64,000 nucleotides of DNA from Congeria kusceri (GCA_027627225.1 CM051030.1:1054001-1118000), one strand, 5' to 3'; positions 47,401 to 54,109 are shown, counted from the stretch's first letter. Translations and numbers: made by a program. The notes: generated by a model not told the origin, from the sequence alone.

Positions 47401-50400
47401 ATTTTCACTGTTCGAGCAGTGAAAATATAACATGTTATATTTTCACTGCAGTGAAAATATAACATAAAACGGAATGTTTTTCCATAAATAGCATCGATCT
47501 ACAAGTAGTGGTTTACAACCCTTGGCAAGATCATAGAAAATAGATATGTGCCACTCGTGCAAAACATCATTTTCTATGAACACTCGTGAAATAAAATACG
47601 ATCTTTCACCGAAATCAACAAATATCCTCTATATCATTCACTTGTATTCTCCACTCATTCACCGCATAGCATGAACTAAAAGATTATACTTAAGATGTCT
47701 CGAGGATACGGCCCCTGGGGTGCTATTCACAAAGCATCTAAAGTTAAATTTTATTATTATCTTTAAATCTGGAAATTTCCTCAACTGCATCATTACAAAC
47801 AGAAACAGTAAAGCAGCAGGTTACATTTTAAAATAACTTCAGTATGACAATGTAATTTTAGGTATATTAACAACATATATTATACATATCTTTATTTGGT
47901 ACAGAAATCAAGTAAATTAAAATTTTGCACTAACGTTAAAATATTTGAGAAATTACTTAGGATGCTTTGTGAATATGACTCCTGGGCAGACTGCGCACTG
48001 GTGTAGTCCGGTAATTAACGGGTCCCAACAGAATTCTTAATCTAAATATTTTGACGGTATTTATGATTTCCAATTACGAACAACGTCAAATAGCGTTTTA
48101 CGACGTAGAGGTTGATGCCAAACCAAATTAAAGACATTTGGTGTCCTAGTTTCCCGTAAAAGGAATCTTATTCCCATGCATGATTTTCCCATGGAGAAAT
48201 CCTGTCATTGTGGTAAATCAAGTATTTCAATTTCGAGGGTCGTCTAATAAACCTATACTAGTGTGGTATCAAGATTGAAAAAAAAGACATAATTAGTTTA
48301 GGTCAACCTATTGAGAAACATAGATAATTATTAACAAAGCAACATGGTTTTACTGTGTAAATTTACTTATTAGTAGTCATGGTGGTCAGAAACTGACCAA
48401 GTAAGTTTGTGTTTGTAAATTGTTGAATATATTATATATTTGAAACTTCAAGTACTGTACGGCATGTTTCGTAGAGGGCCCTCAAAATGACTTGTTCAGT
48501 TTATGACAATTGATATTACTCGTAAAAGTAGGCTACAGTGATGAATGAAAAGCATGGGACTTGTGCAAATTGCCACTGTGTTTGTAGAAGACTGACATTT
48601 ATACACCTATCAATATTTTACACCAGAGGGGGAGCGGCGGGCATATAAGGGACTTTACATTAAAGGGATTCCCGAAAGGCGGAATATCAACGCCGAATGA
48701 TTACGGGTCCCGGGAAATAGACTTTGGTCTGATTTTCAATCCCGGTATTATTGGGCTCACTCGGACCATTTGATACACCAAGCATTTCCCCCTGTGTGGA
48801 TTAAGACCAACATGCTTGGCTCTAGGGTGGGGAATTAGTCCCCAAAAATTAAATTTGTCGAATTCCCATGGGTCAGTCCGCCCCCACCCCGGTAGGAAAA
48901 TATTGATCGGTGCATTATCTATAACCATGGATTATACCGTACAACTGCTGGAAAAAGTTTGTTGACAAACGATTAGTCGTTCTGATGCGCGAATATTGAC
49001 GCCTTGGTGGTGTAATTCCTACGCATCGGAACTCCAAATCGTTGTTTATTACCTATTCTAACATGACAATTCAATCCCCGAAATAACAATGAAAACTACA
49101 TTTTACTATGCATCTATATCTTCCCACGCGAACGTTCGAACGCGATCAAATTTATTGTGACGTCAATTTCATTGATAAAAAGTTAAAAACTGAACGAATG
49201 ACGTCAGTGTGTGAACTACTTTGTTGTTTATTGGTGGGTTAACAGTGACGGCAGGGGCGAAGCTTCCTTTAGGCACTATAGGCACATGCCTATACATTTT
49301 TTCCAGAGATGAAAAAAAAAATAAAAATGCAAAAAATGCAATAAAAACAAGGGGGGGTGGGGGTGAGGGGATCGCTTACAGTGTCATTTTGTAGATTCCG
49401 CCTATTGTGCCTATACATTTTTTGAACCCAAGCTACGCCCCTGGGAGGTAACTGTGTTTTTGTCTATAGAAAATTCTGCATGTGTCATGTTAGAATTAAG
49501 AAATCGAGGCCTGAGAACCAGACGGTACAAACTCATATTGATTTCAATGGCAGTAAGTCATCCTCCGCGCAGAGATTTGACTGGTTCCGAGCATAGCTCT
49601 AATCAAATCTCTGCCGTCATAACAAACCACGTGATGGTGATCGATTCAAATGTTATTTTTATTACTTATGGTTTTAATTAGTTAAGTTCTTTTCCGTTTT
49701 TCGTTATTGACTGCAAACGATATATAAAAAGTCCAATTATGTAAAAAATTTCACAGAATTGCATTATTTGAGTAAAAGTTACAAACACGTAATCCTTCCA
49801 GATCTGGAAGGATTTTACTTGTGATGGCAGTGGTTACCGTTAACCGATAGGGGAGGTAACCGCTGCGAGGAGTTTGGCAGTAATTATGCCTACCTTCTGG
49901 TTTGCAACCCTCGAAATGATTTTCGATTTAGAGTGTTTGGAGTTCTGATCCGTCAGTAGTTTAATAACCGCGCATCAGAACGACAAGCGGTTGTTTATTT
50001 ACAGATAAACAACGATAATGCGAAAACAAAAGTCAATTCTAACTTCACCTGACAACAAATTCTGCAATTTATAATGCGAACTATATTTAACAGTTTCGGA
50101 ACTATTTTTACGTTGACTATATGAGATTTAACAACGGTAAATTGTGTTCTTTGACTATAGAAAACGCTGCGTGTGTCATGTTAGAATAAACCATGTAATA
50201 TATAGGTCGCGGTGGCGTAGTTGATATGGTGTCCGCCTAGCGATCGGGAGGTCCCAGGTTCGATCCCCAGTCTGGGAGCGTTCTCAATATCTCCCCCAAA
50301 GACACCAAGTACTGGTTCTACCCAGGAAACGGACTCGAGAGTGTCTCTATAAGCTTTAGGCTTTCGATGCAATCGAGCTAAAATAAAATAGGTTTAAACT

Positions 50401-53400
50401 AAACCATGTAACTTGTTTTGCTCTTCCTGTAGCTCTAGCGGGGCGACTCAGCACATGACGCGACCCACACAGCCGACGACGATGCCGCAGACGTTCACAC
50501 GACCGACGGCACCCGCGACCACGACGGCGAAACTGACAAGGGTAGGCAGTACATTATATGTAGTGTGCCATTGGGCCAGAGGCCGTATTGCAGAATCATC
50601 GTAAGTACTGAAAGATAAACTTAAGATGTTTATGGAATACCGACCCAGGGGCTGGTATTCACGAAGCTCCTAAGGGAAATCTTCCGTCTTCCCTAAGAAG
50701 TTTGTGAATAAGGGCCCAGGGCGCTAAGCCAATAAATAGGAATACAATATTTCTTGCGCAATTCTCAATATGCTGGGCAACAAAGAACGGGTAACTTCAG
50801 GGACTTCTTTCTGTTTGGTGGGATGCCACCCCAACGCCCGCAGATGGGGGAATTTTGGCCTCATTTTCTAATAACAGGGAATTTAAAACAGCATAAAAAT
50901 ACTTTCGATAGTCTTTTTCGTTCGATAAACCATTATAGATATTTAAATCAGGTGCTTACAACATCATAGTTCAACATTGTAAAGAAAATACAGTCACTGT
51001 TATTGAACGTGTTACTTAATCGATAAAGCAATTGATTATGTATTTTTATGTTTTAAATGTTAACTTCTGTGGGGAAATTTCTGACATTTATTGGAGGAAA
51101 AAATAACACTGTTTTGCTGGAGGGGGCAGCCTTAGTTCGGCTGTAAAAATGACAAATTGAGGGTCCTGGGCCCGTATTCACAAAGATTCTTAGGGAAAAC
51201 TTAATAAAATATCTTAAATTCGTCAAATTTCTTAAGTCTCTGGACGTTTCTTGTATATGTTTTCTTACTTTAAAATGTTTTTAACTAGTGAATATTGCTT
51301 TGATGTTTAGTATTGTACCTTTTTTTAAACAGAATTCGATGGATTTCATATAGAAAAAAAAAACAATATGAAATTTTCACTTAAGTACAACTTAAGTTAA
51401 GATTACCCTTAGGAGCTTTGTGAATACCAACCCAGGGCCCATATCCACAAAGTTCCTTAGTGAAAACTTAAGATAATTTCTTAAAATTATAAAATTCCTT
51501 AAGTCGGTGGCTGGTACATTTAAAATTTATTTTTCTGAAAAGGTTTTATTCTGGTAAAGAAGCAGTAGATGTTTCTTATTTAACCGTATTTAAAATATAA
51601 AATATATAGATTTTCACTAGAAACATGTATTTGAATATTTCACATTTTTTCCCTATGAGCTTTGCATATAATCCCCTGGCTGGAATTCATACAGCCGCCC
51701 CCCCCCCCCCCCCCAAAGTAAATGTTGACTTAAGTTAGATTTAATTAATTATAATACAATAGCTCATGCGTAATTCTCTATATGCTGGGCAACAAAGAAT
51801 GAGAAACTAACTAACTCGTGCTATCTTTTTTTCCCAGCCGACCCAGCCCCATCACGTGACCACGCCCACCACCGCCAAATCCGGTTCCCACGGGCAGACG
51901 ACAACCGCGTCACAGGGCCCCACTACCACGTGGAACGGTGAGTGACGTCATCTAGTAGCTGTTTAGGTTAGAAACCAGTAAATCAAATTTCCATAGGATC
52001 CCATAGTATAAATGCAAAATCTCCCGGCGTTGTTCACCAATTGCCTTTATTTAGTTAATATGTTGCGAGTCTTGGTCTGTATTCCTGAAAAATCTTAAGT
52101 TTATCTCTAAATATTTTCACTTAATTAGTTGCTATTTTTGTAATGTAATATTTTTAAAACTACACTTCATTTTGTGAACCTCTTTACAGTTAAGTAAACA
52201 ATAGTTAATAATAAGATGATAATAAATACACGAATAGCACAATGCCATTTAAATATGAAATACAGTGTTAAAGAACAGATATGATTTTAAGGTTAAGAAT
52301 AAGATTTTACTTAAGTTGTTTCTAGAATATGGCCCCTAGAGGCTTTAACTGACACGTGTTTACCGTTTCAGGTGTCTGTCCGGAATTCCCGCCGGACTGC
52401 CCAGCCACCAGCGCCTGTGCAACGTTCGACGCAAACTGGTGTCCGATCTGCGTCTGTCCGAGTAAGTACATAAATACACGTCTCGTGGGCGGTTTTAGAG
52501 GGCGCGGCACGGCGTACGCCCCACCCCCGTTGTCAAAATACCTAAGATTCGATTTTTTAACGTCACTAAATACTACTCCTTTTCAGATGACATGTTGTTG
52601 TTTTTTTCGAAACGTTTTCATTCAGTTGAATAGAAATCATGAACATTTCCTAAAGTAATTTATCAAAACTACACAAAGGACGATTATGAATCAAATGCAG
52701 AGCTTCAACGATTCTTAAAAGGTATCGATAAATCGATTGTAACTGGCCCGATTCGATTGTCGATACTAAACCAACCAATTTCGAATCGAATCTCTTTTAC
52801 ATATTTATAGATTGTTTATCATAAACAATCGATAAAAGGTATGGTGTTTGTGTAGATTAATAATGAAGTTTGAAATCGAAATCGAATCGAATCGACACAA
52901 TGCTAAATCGTTGCAGCTCGAATCAAATGTAATGCCTCAGAGCTAATGCACCTATCAATATTTTCCCTCAGTGGGGGGAGCGGCGGGCTGACCCAGGGGA
53001 ATTAAAAATTATTTTCTTTTTGGGGTCTAATTCCCCACCATAGAGTCAAGCATATTTGTCTCAATCCCCTCGGTGGGAGATGCTATATATCTATCTAATT
53101 ACCTGGGCCCTGTATTACCAGAATCTAAAATACGACCAAAGTCTATTTCCCCGGGACGCGGAATCATTTGGAATGTCAAATTCCCGCCTGTCGGAAATCG
53201 CTTTCATTATAAAGTCCCCTATATGCCCGCCGCTGCCCCCCCCCCCCCTACTTTCCCCTGGGGAAAACATTGATAGCTGCATAACTCTTATGAACAAAGC
53301 ACTGGAATTGCGACCAATTCCAAAATCTACCTCTACGCCCCACCACCCACCAAATAATTGAAGAATTTCATTTATTAATCTGCCTCATATTATTGTTGTA

Positions 53401-53952
53401 CAGAGTTTCAATTCGCGTACCCATTGTTTGTAAAAATAAGAGTTTACCTGAATAAATATATAATTTAGTTCCGACTTCTGATAATTTTTTAAATCTGAAG
53501 TGATGTTTCTTGTTTTAAAGTGTGTATGTACAATCTTTCGACAGAAGTAGTGGAATAAATAAAACAGTCAACATATTGAAGTTAATTACCACAAACTTCG
53601 ACGTAAAATGGAAAAAAAAAATGTTAAGAAGGACCACTGCTGTGGAACGAATAGTTTACTTGTGTTTTTTAACACAAAATATTTTTGAACTGCACAGTAC
53701 ATCCAAAACTCAAATGTATATACGCTTACTTGTTAGCTGTTTTAGGTTACACAACACTAATAAACGAAGCACACGTGTTTGTTTATATAAATGTATTCAG
53801 ACGTTTATCGTTTACTTAGTTATGTTTATGTTTTTGTGTCTTATCGTAAGTAATTTTTATCGTTTTCGCTTCCTTATTTTGAAAATAATTGATATCAAAA
53901 TCGTACATACTCGCTTTAATGTTTGTTACTTTCAGCTTCCGGCGGCAAATAA
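32356..53952 (+). CDS. Secreted mucin-like protein, 13 coding exons, about 592 residues
   Basis: I assembled the exons by hand from GT/AG boundaries. The coding segments are 52, 105, 100, 181, 162, 157, 171, 217, 318, 109, 100, 90 and 17 nt. They total 1779 nt (592 residues plus stop), with intron phases 1,1,2,0,0,1,1,2,2,0,1,1 that match at every junction. The product begins with a signal peptide (MKLLIVTACFVSFWTLA). Next come a Cys-rich segment (exons 2-3), Thr/Pro runs (exon 4), a less repetitive segment with N-glycosylation sequons (exon 5), Gly/Ser/Asn/His-rich exons 6-8, a TTTTKPT repeat (exon 9), Thr/Pro-rich exons 10-11 and a second Cys-rich segment (exon 12). There is no membrane segment after the signal. 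Composition fits a heavily O-glycosylated extracellular protein. I do not recognise the family; mucus, byssus or shell matrix are guesses. Confidence 0.75.
32757..32992 (-). mobile_element. Dreissenid-type fold-back element in intron 1, opposite orientation
   Basis: Arms 'gcgtaaagtgtcgtcccgga' and 'aggacgacactttacgcaca' flank a loop in which 'ttatggtattttctgtttca' and 'aacataaatccgctgtaggc' are reversed relative to the copy at 27812. Confidence 0.8.
33148..33322. mobile_element. Short fold-back, 'cttaagatgttcctggaata' family (intron 1)
   Basis: 'ttaagatgttcctggaatat' at the left is inverted at 33304-33322 ('tattccagaaacatcttaag'). The family recurs in introns 5, 8, 9, 10 and 11. Confidence 0.65.
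33775..33953 (-). mobile_element. tRNA-derived SINE in intron 1 (minus), paralogue of 50199-50399
   Basis: Read in reverse it has 'ccggcgtagttgatatgatg' (A-box region), 'gggttcgatcctca' (B-box), 'aagtactggttctacccagg' and a tail 'cgcaatcgagctaatataaa'. The 5' end is slightly shortened. Confidence 0.75.
34047..34151 (+). CDS. Mucin-like gene exon 2: N-terminal Cys motif
   Basis: Acceptor 'tgttcacag', phase 1 in and 1 out (35 codons). It encodes VAASPSPDWLTYQPMS followed by CTNVDENGCYSCKMC. The spacing C-x3-D-x-N-x-C-x2-C recurs in exon 12. 'D-x-N-G-C-x-x-C' resembles the end of antistasin-like modules, but a full module is not present. Confidence 0.75.
34171..35335 (+). mobile_element. Element with 'agctcgactattcgaa' ends, copy 2, six to seven internal repeats (intron 2)
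   Basis: Same termini as 27116-27677 ('agctcgactattcgaagaat' to 'cgaatagtcgagcgcgttgt' + 'cctctgacagctcttgt') but with more internal units of about 170 bp, so the family varies by copy number of its core. Frames at 34488-35042 derive from these units. Confidence 0.75.
35660..36572 (+). repeat. 22-bp minisatellite, about 41 copies (intron 2)
   Basis: Unit 'attgaccacatctcgtgcct' + 'ac' with variants 'ccgtg', 'ctcga' and 'ccgac'. It ends about 15 bp before the exon 3 acceptor, so the branch-point region of intron 2 lies within or right beside the array. Confidence 0.9.
36588..36687 (+). CDS. Mucin-like gene exon 3: Pro/Ala-rich with a CDC pair
   Basis: Acceptor 'ttgtttcag', directly after the 22-bp minisatellite. 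Phase 1 in, 2 out. It encodes VTPMPTCAPASTPAPQ and then INQPCDCNRQG. The donor could be GT at 36688 ('agg|gtaggt') or a GC-type donor at 36669-36670 ('acag|gcaagg'). Both keep the same phase and would differ by six residues. Confidence 0.65.
36990..37318 (+). repeat. About 10-bp tandem repeat 'atttgaggat' (intron 3)
   Basis: Degenerate units 'gaggatatttgaggatattt', 'ggagattt' and 'gggtattgg'. It is non-coding. The minus frame at 37114-37512 runs through it and is spurious. Confidence 0.85.
37383..37563 (+). CDS. Mucin-like gene exon 4: Thr-rich
   Basis: Acceptor 'ctttaacag', phase 2 in, 0 out. It encodes runs such as THTTPTTTPTTTQPTTTTTT, then SATTQAASQNSQSGNTN and NNNTASNWTQ. Thr/Pro density is typical of O-glycosylated mucin domains, and there are several N-x-T/S sequons. 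The donor 'cag|gtttaa' is weak. Confidence 0.75.
37876..38037 (+). CDS. Mucin-like gene exon 5: non-repetitive Thr/Val-rich segment
   Basis: Acceptor 'ctcttacag', 54 codons, phase 0 in and out. It encodes GPLWEYTSTTDVTTEGN, KETTVTVNVTTADGVEVN and RTVETTVREHGQVTGHHVK. Alternating Val/Thr suggests beta strands, and NVT and NRT are sequons. It is the least mucin-like part and the best query for a homology search. Donor 'aag|gtttgc'. Confidence 0.75.
38345..38850 (+). repeat. Tandem repeat of about 45-50 bp (intron 5), about 11 copies
   Basis: 'gccgatttagatactgggcc' followed by 'catatttataaagattctta' and 'agttatatg' recurs at 38380, 38423, 38470, 38492, 38541, 38586, 38635, 38682, 38737, 38786 and 38832 with variable spacing. 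Confidence 0.75.
39117..39455 (+). mobile_element. Fold-back family FB-A, full-length copy (intron 5)
   Basis: Runs from 'aagaaataatttttgattta' to 'ttagcgagtatcatgttag'. It contains 'gagttctgatgcgtaggaat' and the inverse 'agccacgcatcagaacgaca'. It is the most complete reference copy, about 339 bp. Confidence 0.75.
39966..40122 (+). CDS. Mucin-like gene exon 6: Gly/Ser/His-rich
   Basis: Acceptor 'gtatttctag', phase 0 in, 1 out. It starts TIDSNVTVGSHGGQNSSHH and continues with a GSGGGGSS stretch and SGNNTSATNGT. Donor 'acag|gtacat'. The GC-rich exon contrasts strongly with its AT-rich introns. Confidence 0.75.
40190..40460 (+). mobile_element. tRNA-derived SINE with a 14-bp target-site duplication (intron 6)
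   Basis: The head looks like a tRNA: 'tagctcagttggtagagcg' (A-box, 40201) and 'gttcgaaccc' (B-box, about 40246), with a near-complementary acceptor stem. The body contains 'cagttgtcagttactggctt' and 'gttaactgatcgccatgata', and the tail is (aaac)n. The perfect duplication 'cacttaagtcgaag' flanks it at 40176-40189 and 40461-40474. The body resembles V-SINE-type elements known in bivalves (RUDI-like); that name is inference. Confidence 0.9.
40627..41130 (+). mobile_element. Fold-back family FB-A, diverged copies (intron 6)
   Basis: 'gtaagaaataattttctgta', 'gttctggtgcgtattaatta', 'cacgcatcagaccgaaaaat' and 'taacaacggtaaattg' match FB-A. It seems to hold one diverged long copy plus a partial second. 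Confidence 0.6.
41163..41333 (+). CDS. Mucin-like gene exon 7: Ser/Gly/Asn-rich
   Basis: Acceptor 'ccgacacag', 57 codons, phase 1 in and out. It encodes GGQGGSGSSTTSTTSSHSSN, then GNGTSGGGSSNTSNNSNN and SAGDSGTSGHQ. Donor 'caag|gtatgt' is strong and opens straight into trinucleotide repeats. Confidence 0.75.
41334..41523 (+). repeat. Intron 7: almost entirely trinucleotide microsatellite
   Basis: Between donor 'gtatgttg' and acceptor 'tatatag' the 190 bp read (ttg)n, (aag)n, (atg)n, (ata)n, (atg/gtg)n, (att)n, (agt)n and (att)n. There is no ordinary polypyrimidine tract. If retained, the frame from exon 7 meets an in-frame TGA after about 25 codons. Confidence 0.9.
41524..41740 (+). CDS. Mucin-like gene exon 8: Ser/Ala/Thr/His-rich
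   Basis: Acceptor 'attatatag' after a (TTA)n tract, so no normal pyrimidine tract. Phase 1 in, 2 out. It encodes GSSSSNTSSTNSTSTSSSSS, then an Ala/Thr-rich segment (TTAAPAASTAASTAAHS) and SHSSHSGSSSSQPLGTSS. Donor 'ctgg|gtaact'. Confidence 0.75.
41793..42092 (+). mobile_element. FB-B fold-back element (intron 8)
   Basis: 'aggaccatatttttcacaaa' to 'gtgaaaaatatgaacataca', with 'gtgatcgcctccagtttttc' inside. It begins about 50 bp after the exon 8 donor. Confidence 0.75.
42570..42882 (+). mobile_element. FB-B fold-back element, second intron 8 copy
   Basis: 'gcactgtaggataatatttt' to 'gtgaaaaatatggtcctaca' + 'gagc', with an internal hairpin 'ggccaaaaacaaagatcttg' / 'tctctggccaaaaacggggt'. It lies in the opposite internal order to 41793. 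Confidence 0.75.
42984..43232 (-). mobile_element. Fold-back family FB-A, minus-oriented copy (intron 8)
   Basis: Reads 'attctaacatgatactcgct' to 'ataaatcgaaaattatttct', the inverse of the 39117 copy, with the middle partly deleted. Confidence 0.7.
43275..44640. repeat. Cluster of 'gggcccgtattcacaaagct' / 'cttaagatgtttctgg' fold-backs (intron 8)
   Basis: At least four units: about 43280-43560 ('gtccatattccagaaacatc' with 'aaaatgtttctggaatatgg'), 43625-43890, 43895-44150 and 44355-44625. Each pairs a 'cataatccacaaagctt'-like left end with an inverted 'ggagctttgtgaataccgg'-like right end. All are non-coding. Confidence 0.65.
44749..44993 (+). mobile_element. Fold-back family FB-A, partial copy (intron 8)
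   Basis: 'cagaaataattttcgattaa', 'tgatgcgtaggaattaaacc' and 'ttagcgagtatcatgttaga'. The second half of the palindrome is deleted. Confidence 0.65.
45068..45133 (+). mobile_element. Dreissenid-type element, left-arm fragment (intron 8)
   Basis: 'gtggcgcgttgtgataaaac' then 'gtgcgtaaagtgtcgtcccc' and 'gattagct', then abrupt loss. The flanks 'tttatttctggtccgatt' and 'ttatttctggtctgattt' are near-duplicates on each side. Confidence 0.6.
45902..46219 (+). CDS. Mucin-like gene exon 9: TTTTKPT tandem repeat and Ser-rich tail
   Basis: Acceptor 'taccttcag', phase 2 in and out (the largest exon, 318 nt). After SSSGSSASSTATPGTGFFPA come about six seven-residue units (TTTTKPT, TTTHKPT, TTTTKPT, TTTTKPT, TTTTKAT, TTTQTAT) coded by a 21-bp minisatellite. 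A Ser/Gln/Asn-rich tail follows. The Lys every seventh residue gives the Thr array a positive charge. Donor 'gcag|gttagt'. Confidence 0.75.
46840..47215 (+). repeat. Dispersed repeat, paralogue of 6470-7280 (intron 9)
   Basis: Carries 'gagtcgattaaatgaaaaca', 'tgggaacctactataacaca', 'aactgtgtaaattgactgtg' and 'gcccgaggacgctaaacata' in the same order as 6470-7280 but compact. Confidence 0.65.
47300..47640 (-). mobile_element. Palindromic 'gtgaaaatataac' element (intron 9), inverse of 10793-11390
   Basis: 'cagtgaaatatctaatttta', 'tattttcactgttcgagcag', 'ctacaagtagtggtttacaa' and 'caccgaaatcaacaaatatc' occur in reverse order relative to 10793-11390. Confidence 0.7.
47705..47995. repeat. 'ggtgctattcacaaagcatc' fold-back (intron 9)
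   Basis: The left end 'gggtgctattcacaaagcat' pairs with 'ttaggatgctttgtgaatat' at about 47957. Confidence 0.6.
48603..48914 (+). mobile_element. MITE family C, copy 1 (intron 9)
   Basis: Ends 'cacctatcaatatttt' and 'aaaatattgatcggtgca' are inverted. The interior has 'gggagcggcgggcatataag', 'gggtcccgggaaatagactt' and 'ggctctagggtggggaatta'. Related copies are at 52947-53281 and 55419-55750. Confidence 0.75.
48966..49500 (+). mobile_element. Fold-back family FB-A copy split by a hAT-type MITE (intron 9)
   Basis: Fragments 'gattagtcgttctgatgcgc', 'gtaattcctacgcatcggaa', 'ttgttgtttattggtgggtt' and, after the MITE, 'tttttgtctatagaaaattc' and 'gtgtcatgttagaatt' together reproduce FB-A in rearranged order. 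Confidence 0.55.
49252..49443 (+). mobile_element. hAT-type MITE, 192 bp, internally deleted relative of 5451-5813
   Basis: 'caggggcgaagcttccttta' to 'aacccaagctacgcccctg', sharing 'aggcactataggcacatgcc' and 'tagattccgcctattgtgcc' with the 363-bp copy but lacking about 170 bp of core. It is inserted in an FB-A copy; a target duplication is not clear. Confidence 0.8.
49540..49910 (+). repeat. Dispersed repeat, paralogue of 54660-55150 (intron 9)
   Basis: Both share 'agatttgactggttccgagc' followed by 'atcaaatc(t/c)ctgccg', and later a 'gttaccgttaac' stretch and 'aggtta/aggtaac' segments. Confidence 0.55.
49915..50188 (+). mobile_element. Fold-back family FB-A copy (intron 9)
   Basis: 'gagttctgatccgtcagtag', 'accgcgcatcagaacgacaa' and 'gtgtgtcatgttagaataaa'. 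A SINE is inserted at its right edge. Confidence 0.65.
50199..50399 (+). mobile_element. tRNA-derived SINE with a 12-bp target-site duplication, next to exon 10
   Basis: 'ggtggcgtagttgatatggt' (A-box region) and 'ggttcgatccc' (B-box, about 50257) form the tRNA-like head. The body has 'caagtactggttctacccag' and 'gatgcaatcgagctaaaata'. The perfect duplication 'taaaccatgtaa' lies at 50187-50198 and 50400-50411. The exon 10 acceptor follows within 22 bp. Confidence 0.9.
50433..50541 (+). CDS. Mucin-like gene exon 10: Thr/Pro-rich
   Basis: Acceptor 'cttcctgtag', phase 2 in, 0 out. It encodes SSGATQHMTRPTQPTTM, then PQTFTRPTAPATTTAKLTR. Donor 'agg|gtaggc'. A tRNA-derived SINE ends 33 bp before this exon. 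Confidence 0.75.
50640..51690. repeat. 'gggcccgtattcacaaagat' fold-back units (intron 10)
   Basis: A short unit at 50648-50722, one at about 51170-51432 (left 'gggcccgtattcacaaagat', right 'aggagctttgtgaatacc') and one at about 51436-51690 that ends in a poly-C run. The 'gcgcaattctcaatatgctg' + 'ggcaacaaagaa' motif occurs at 50757 and 51769. Confidence 0.65.
51838..51937 (+). CDS. Mucin-like gene exon 11: Thr/His/Gly-rich
   Basis: Acceptor 'ttttttcccag' has an excellent pyrimidine tract. Phase 0 in, 1 out. It encodes PTQPHHVTTPTTAKSGSHG and QTTTASQGPTTTWN. Donor 'aacg|gtgagt' is near-perfect consensus. Confidence 0.8.
52075..52345. repeat. 'cttaagttgtttctagaata' fold-back (intron 11)
   Basis: 'ggtctgtattcctgaaaaat' + 'cttaag' at 52076 pairs with 'cttaagttgtttctagaata' + 'tggcccct' at 52312-52338. 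It ends only about 34 bp before exon 12. Confidence 0.65.
52372..52461 (+). CDS. Mucin-like gene exon 12: C-terminal Cys-rich motif
   Basis: Acceptor 'accgtttcag', phase 1 in and out. It encodes GVCPEFPPDCPATSA followed by CATFDANWCPICVCP. Seven Cys lie in 30 residues, and the spacing C-x3-D-x-N-x-C-x2-C is the same as in exon 2. Donor 'ccga|gtaagt' is strong. 'C-P-x-C-x-C-P' again recalls antistasin or VWC-type ends, without a complete module. Confidence 0.8.
52481..52935. repeat. Dispersed repeats in intron 12 ('ggcggttttagagggcgcgg' and 'atcgaatcgaatcga' types)
   Basis: 52481-52560 resembles 632-720. 52735-52935 resembles the inverse of 22130-22490. Reading through the exon 12 donor into this repeat produces an open frame that I do not regard as coding. 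Confidence 0.5.
52947..53281 (-). mobile_element. MITE family C, copy 2 (intron 12)
   Basis: 'tgcacctatcaatattttcc' and 'gaaaacattgatagctgcat' are the inverted ends. The interior reads opposite to 48603 ('tctatttccccgggacgcgg'). Frames 53056-53361 fall inside it and are not genes. Confidence 0.75.
53510..53911 (+). repeat. Segment duplicated at 56560-56950
   Basis: Shared blocks include 'gttttaggttacacaacact' + 'aataaacga' and 'gaaaataattgatat'. This copy ends about 25 bp before the exon 13 acceptor. Confidence 0.65.
53936..53952 (+). CDS. Mucin-like gene exon 13: last five residues and stop
   Basis: Acceptor 'gttactttcag', phase 1 in. It encodes TSGGK and then TAA at 53950-53952. It is the only exon without internal support from length, so it is the least certain. 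Other acceptors further downstream cannot be excluded. Confidence 0.5.
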
Positions 53953-54080
53953 CTTCAGGAATCCAGCACCTAGAACAACCAGCATGCCTCACGACTTTTA
54001 TGTATGACGTAGATCCACTGCAACAGATTACGCGTTTTAACACCGTATAATGTAGTTGCGTGCTCTATACATTTCACAAC

Positions 54081-54086
54081 AATAAA
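54081..54086 (+). terminator. Polyadenylation signal AATAAA of the mucin-like gene
   Basis: First AATAAA after the stop codon, about 130 bp downstream, giving a short 3' UTR (53953 to about 54105). Confidence 0.4.
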
Positions 54087-54109
54087 TTTGACGGCCGCCA
54101 TTTTTGTTA

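Noticed and set aside
50204..50275. Possible genuine tRNA gene
   Set aside because: Same reasoning: a SINE head with target duplications and a second copy at 33775-33953.
52356..52658. Exon 12 read through its donor as a longer 3' exon
   Set aside because: The donor 'gtaagt' is strong, and the extension runs straight into a dispersed repeat and loses Cys-rich character.
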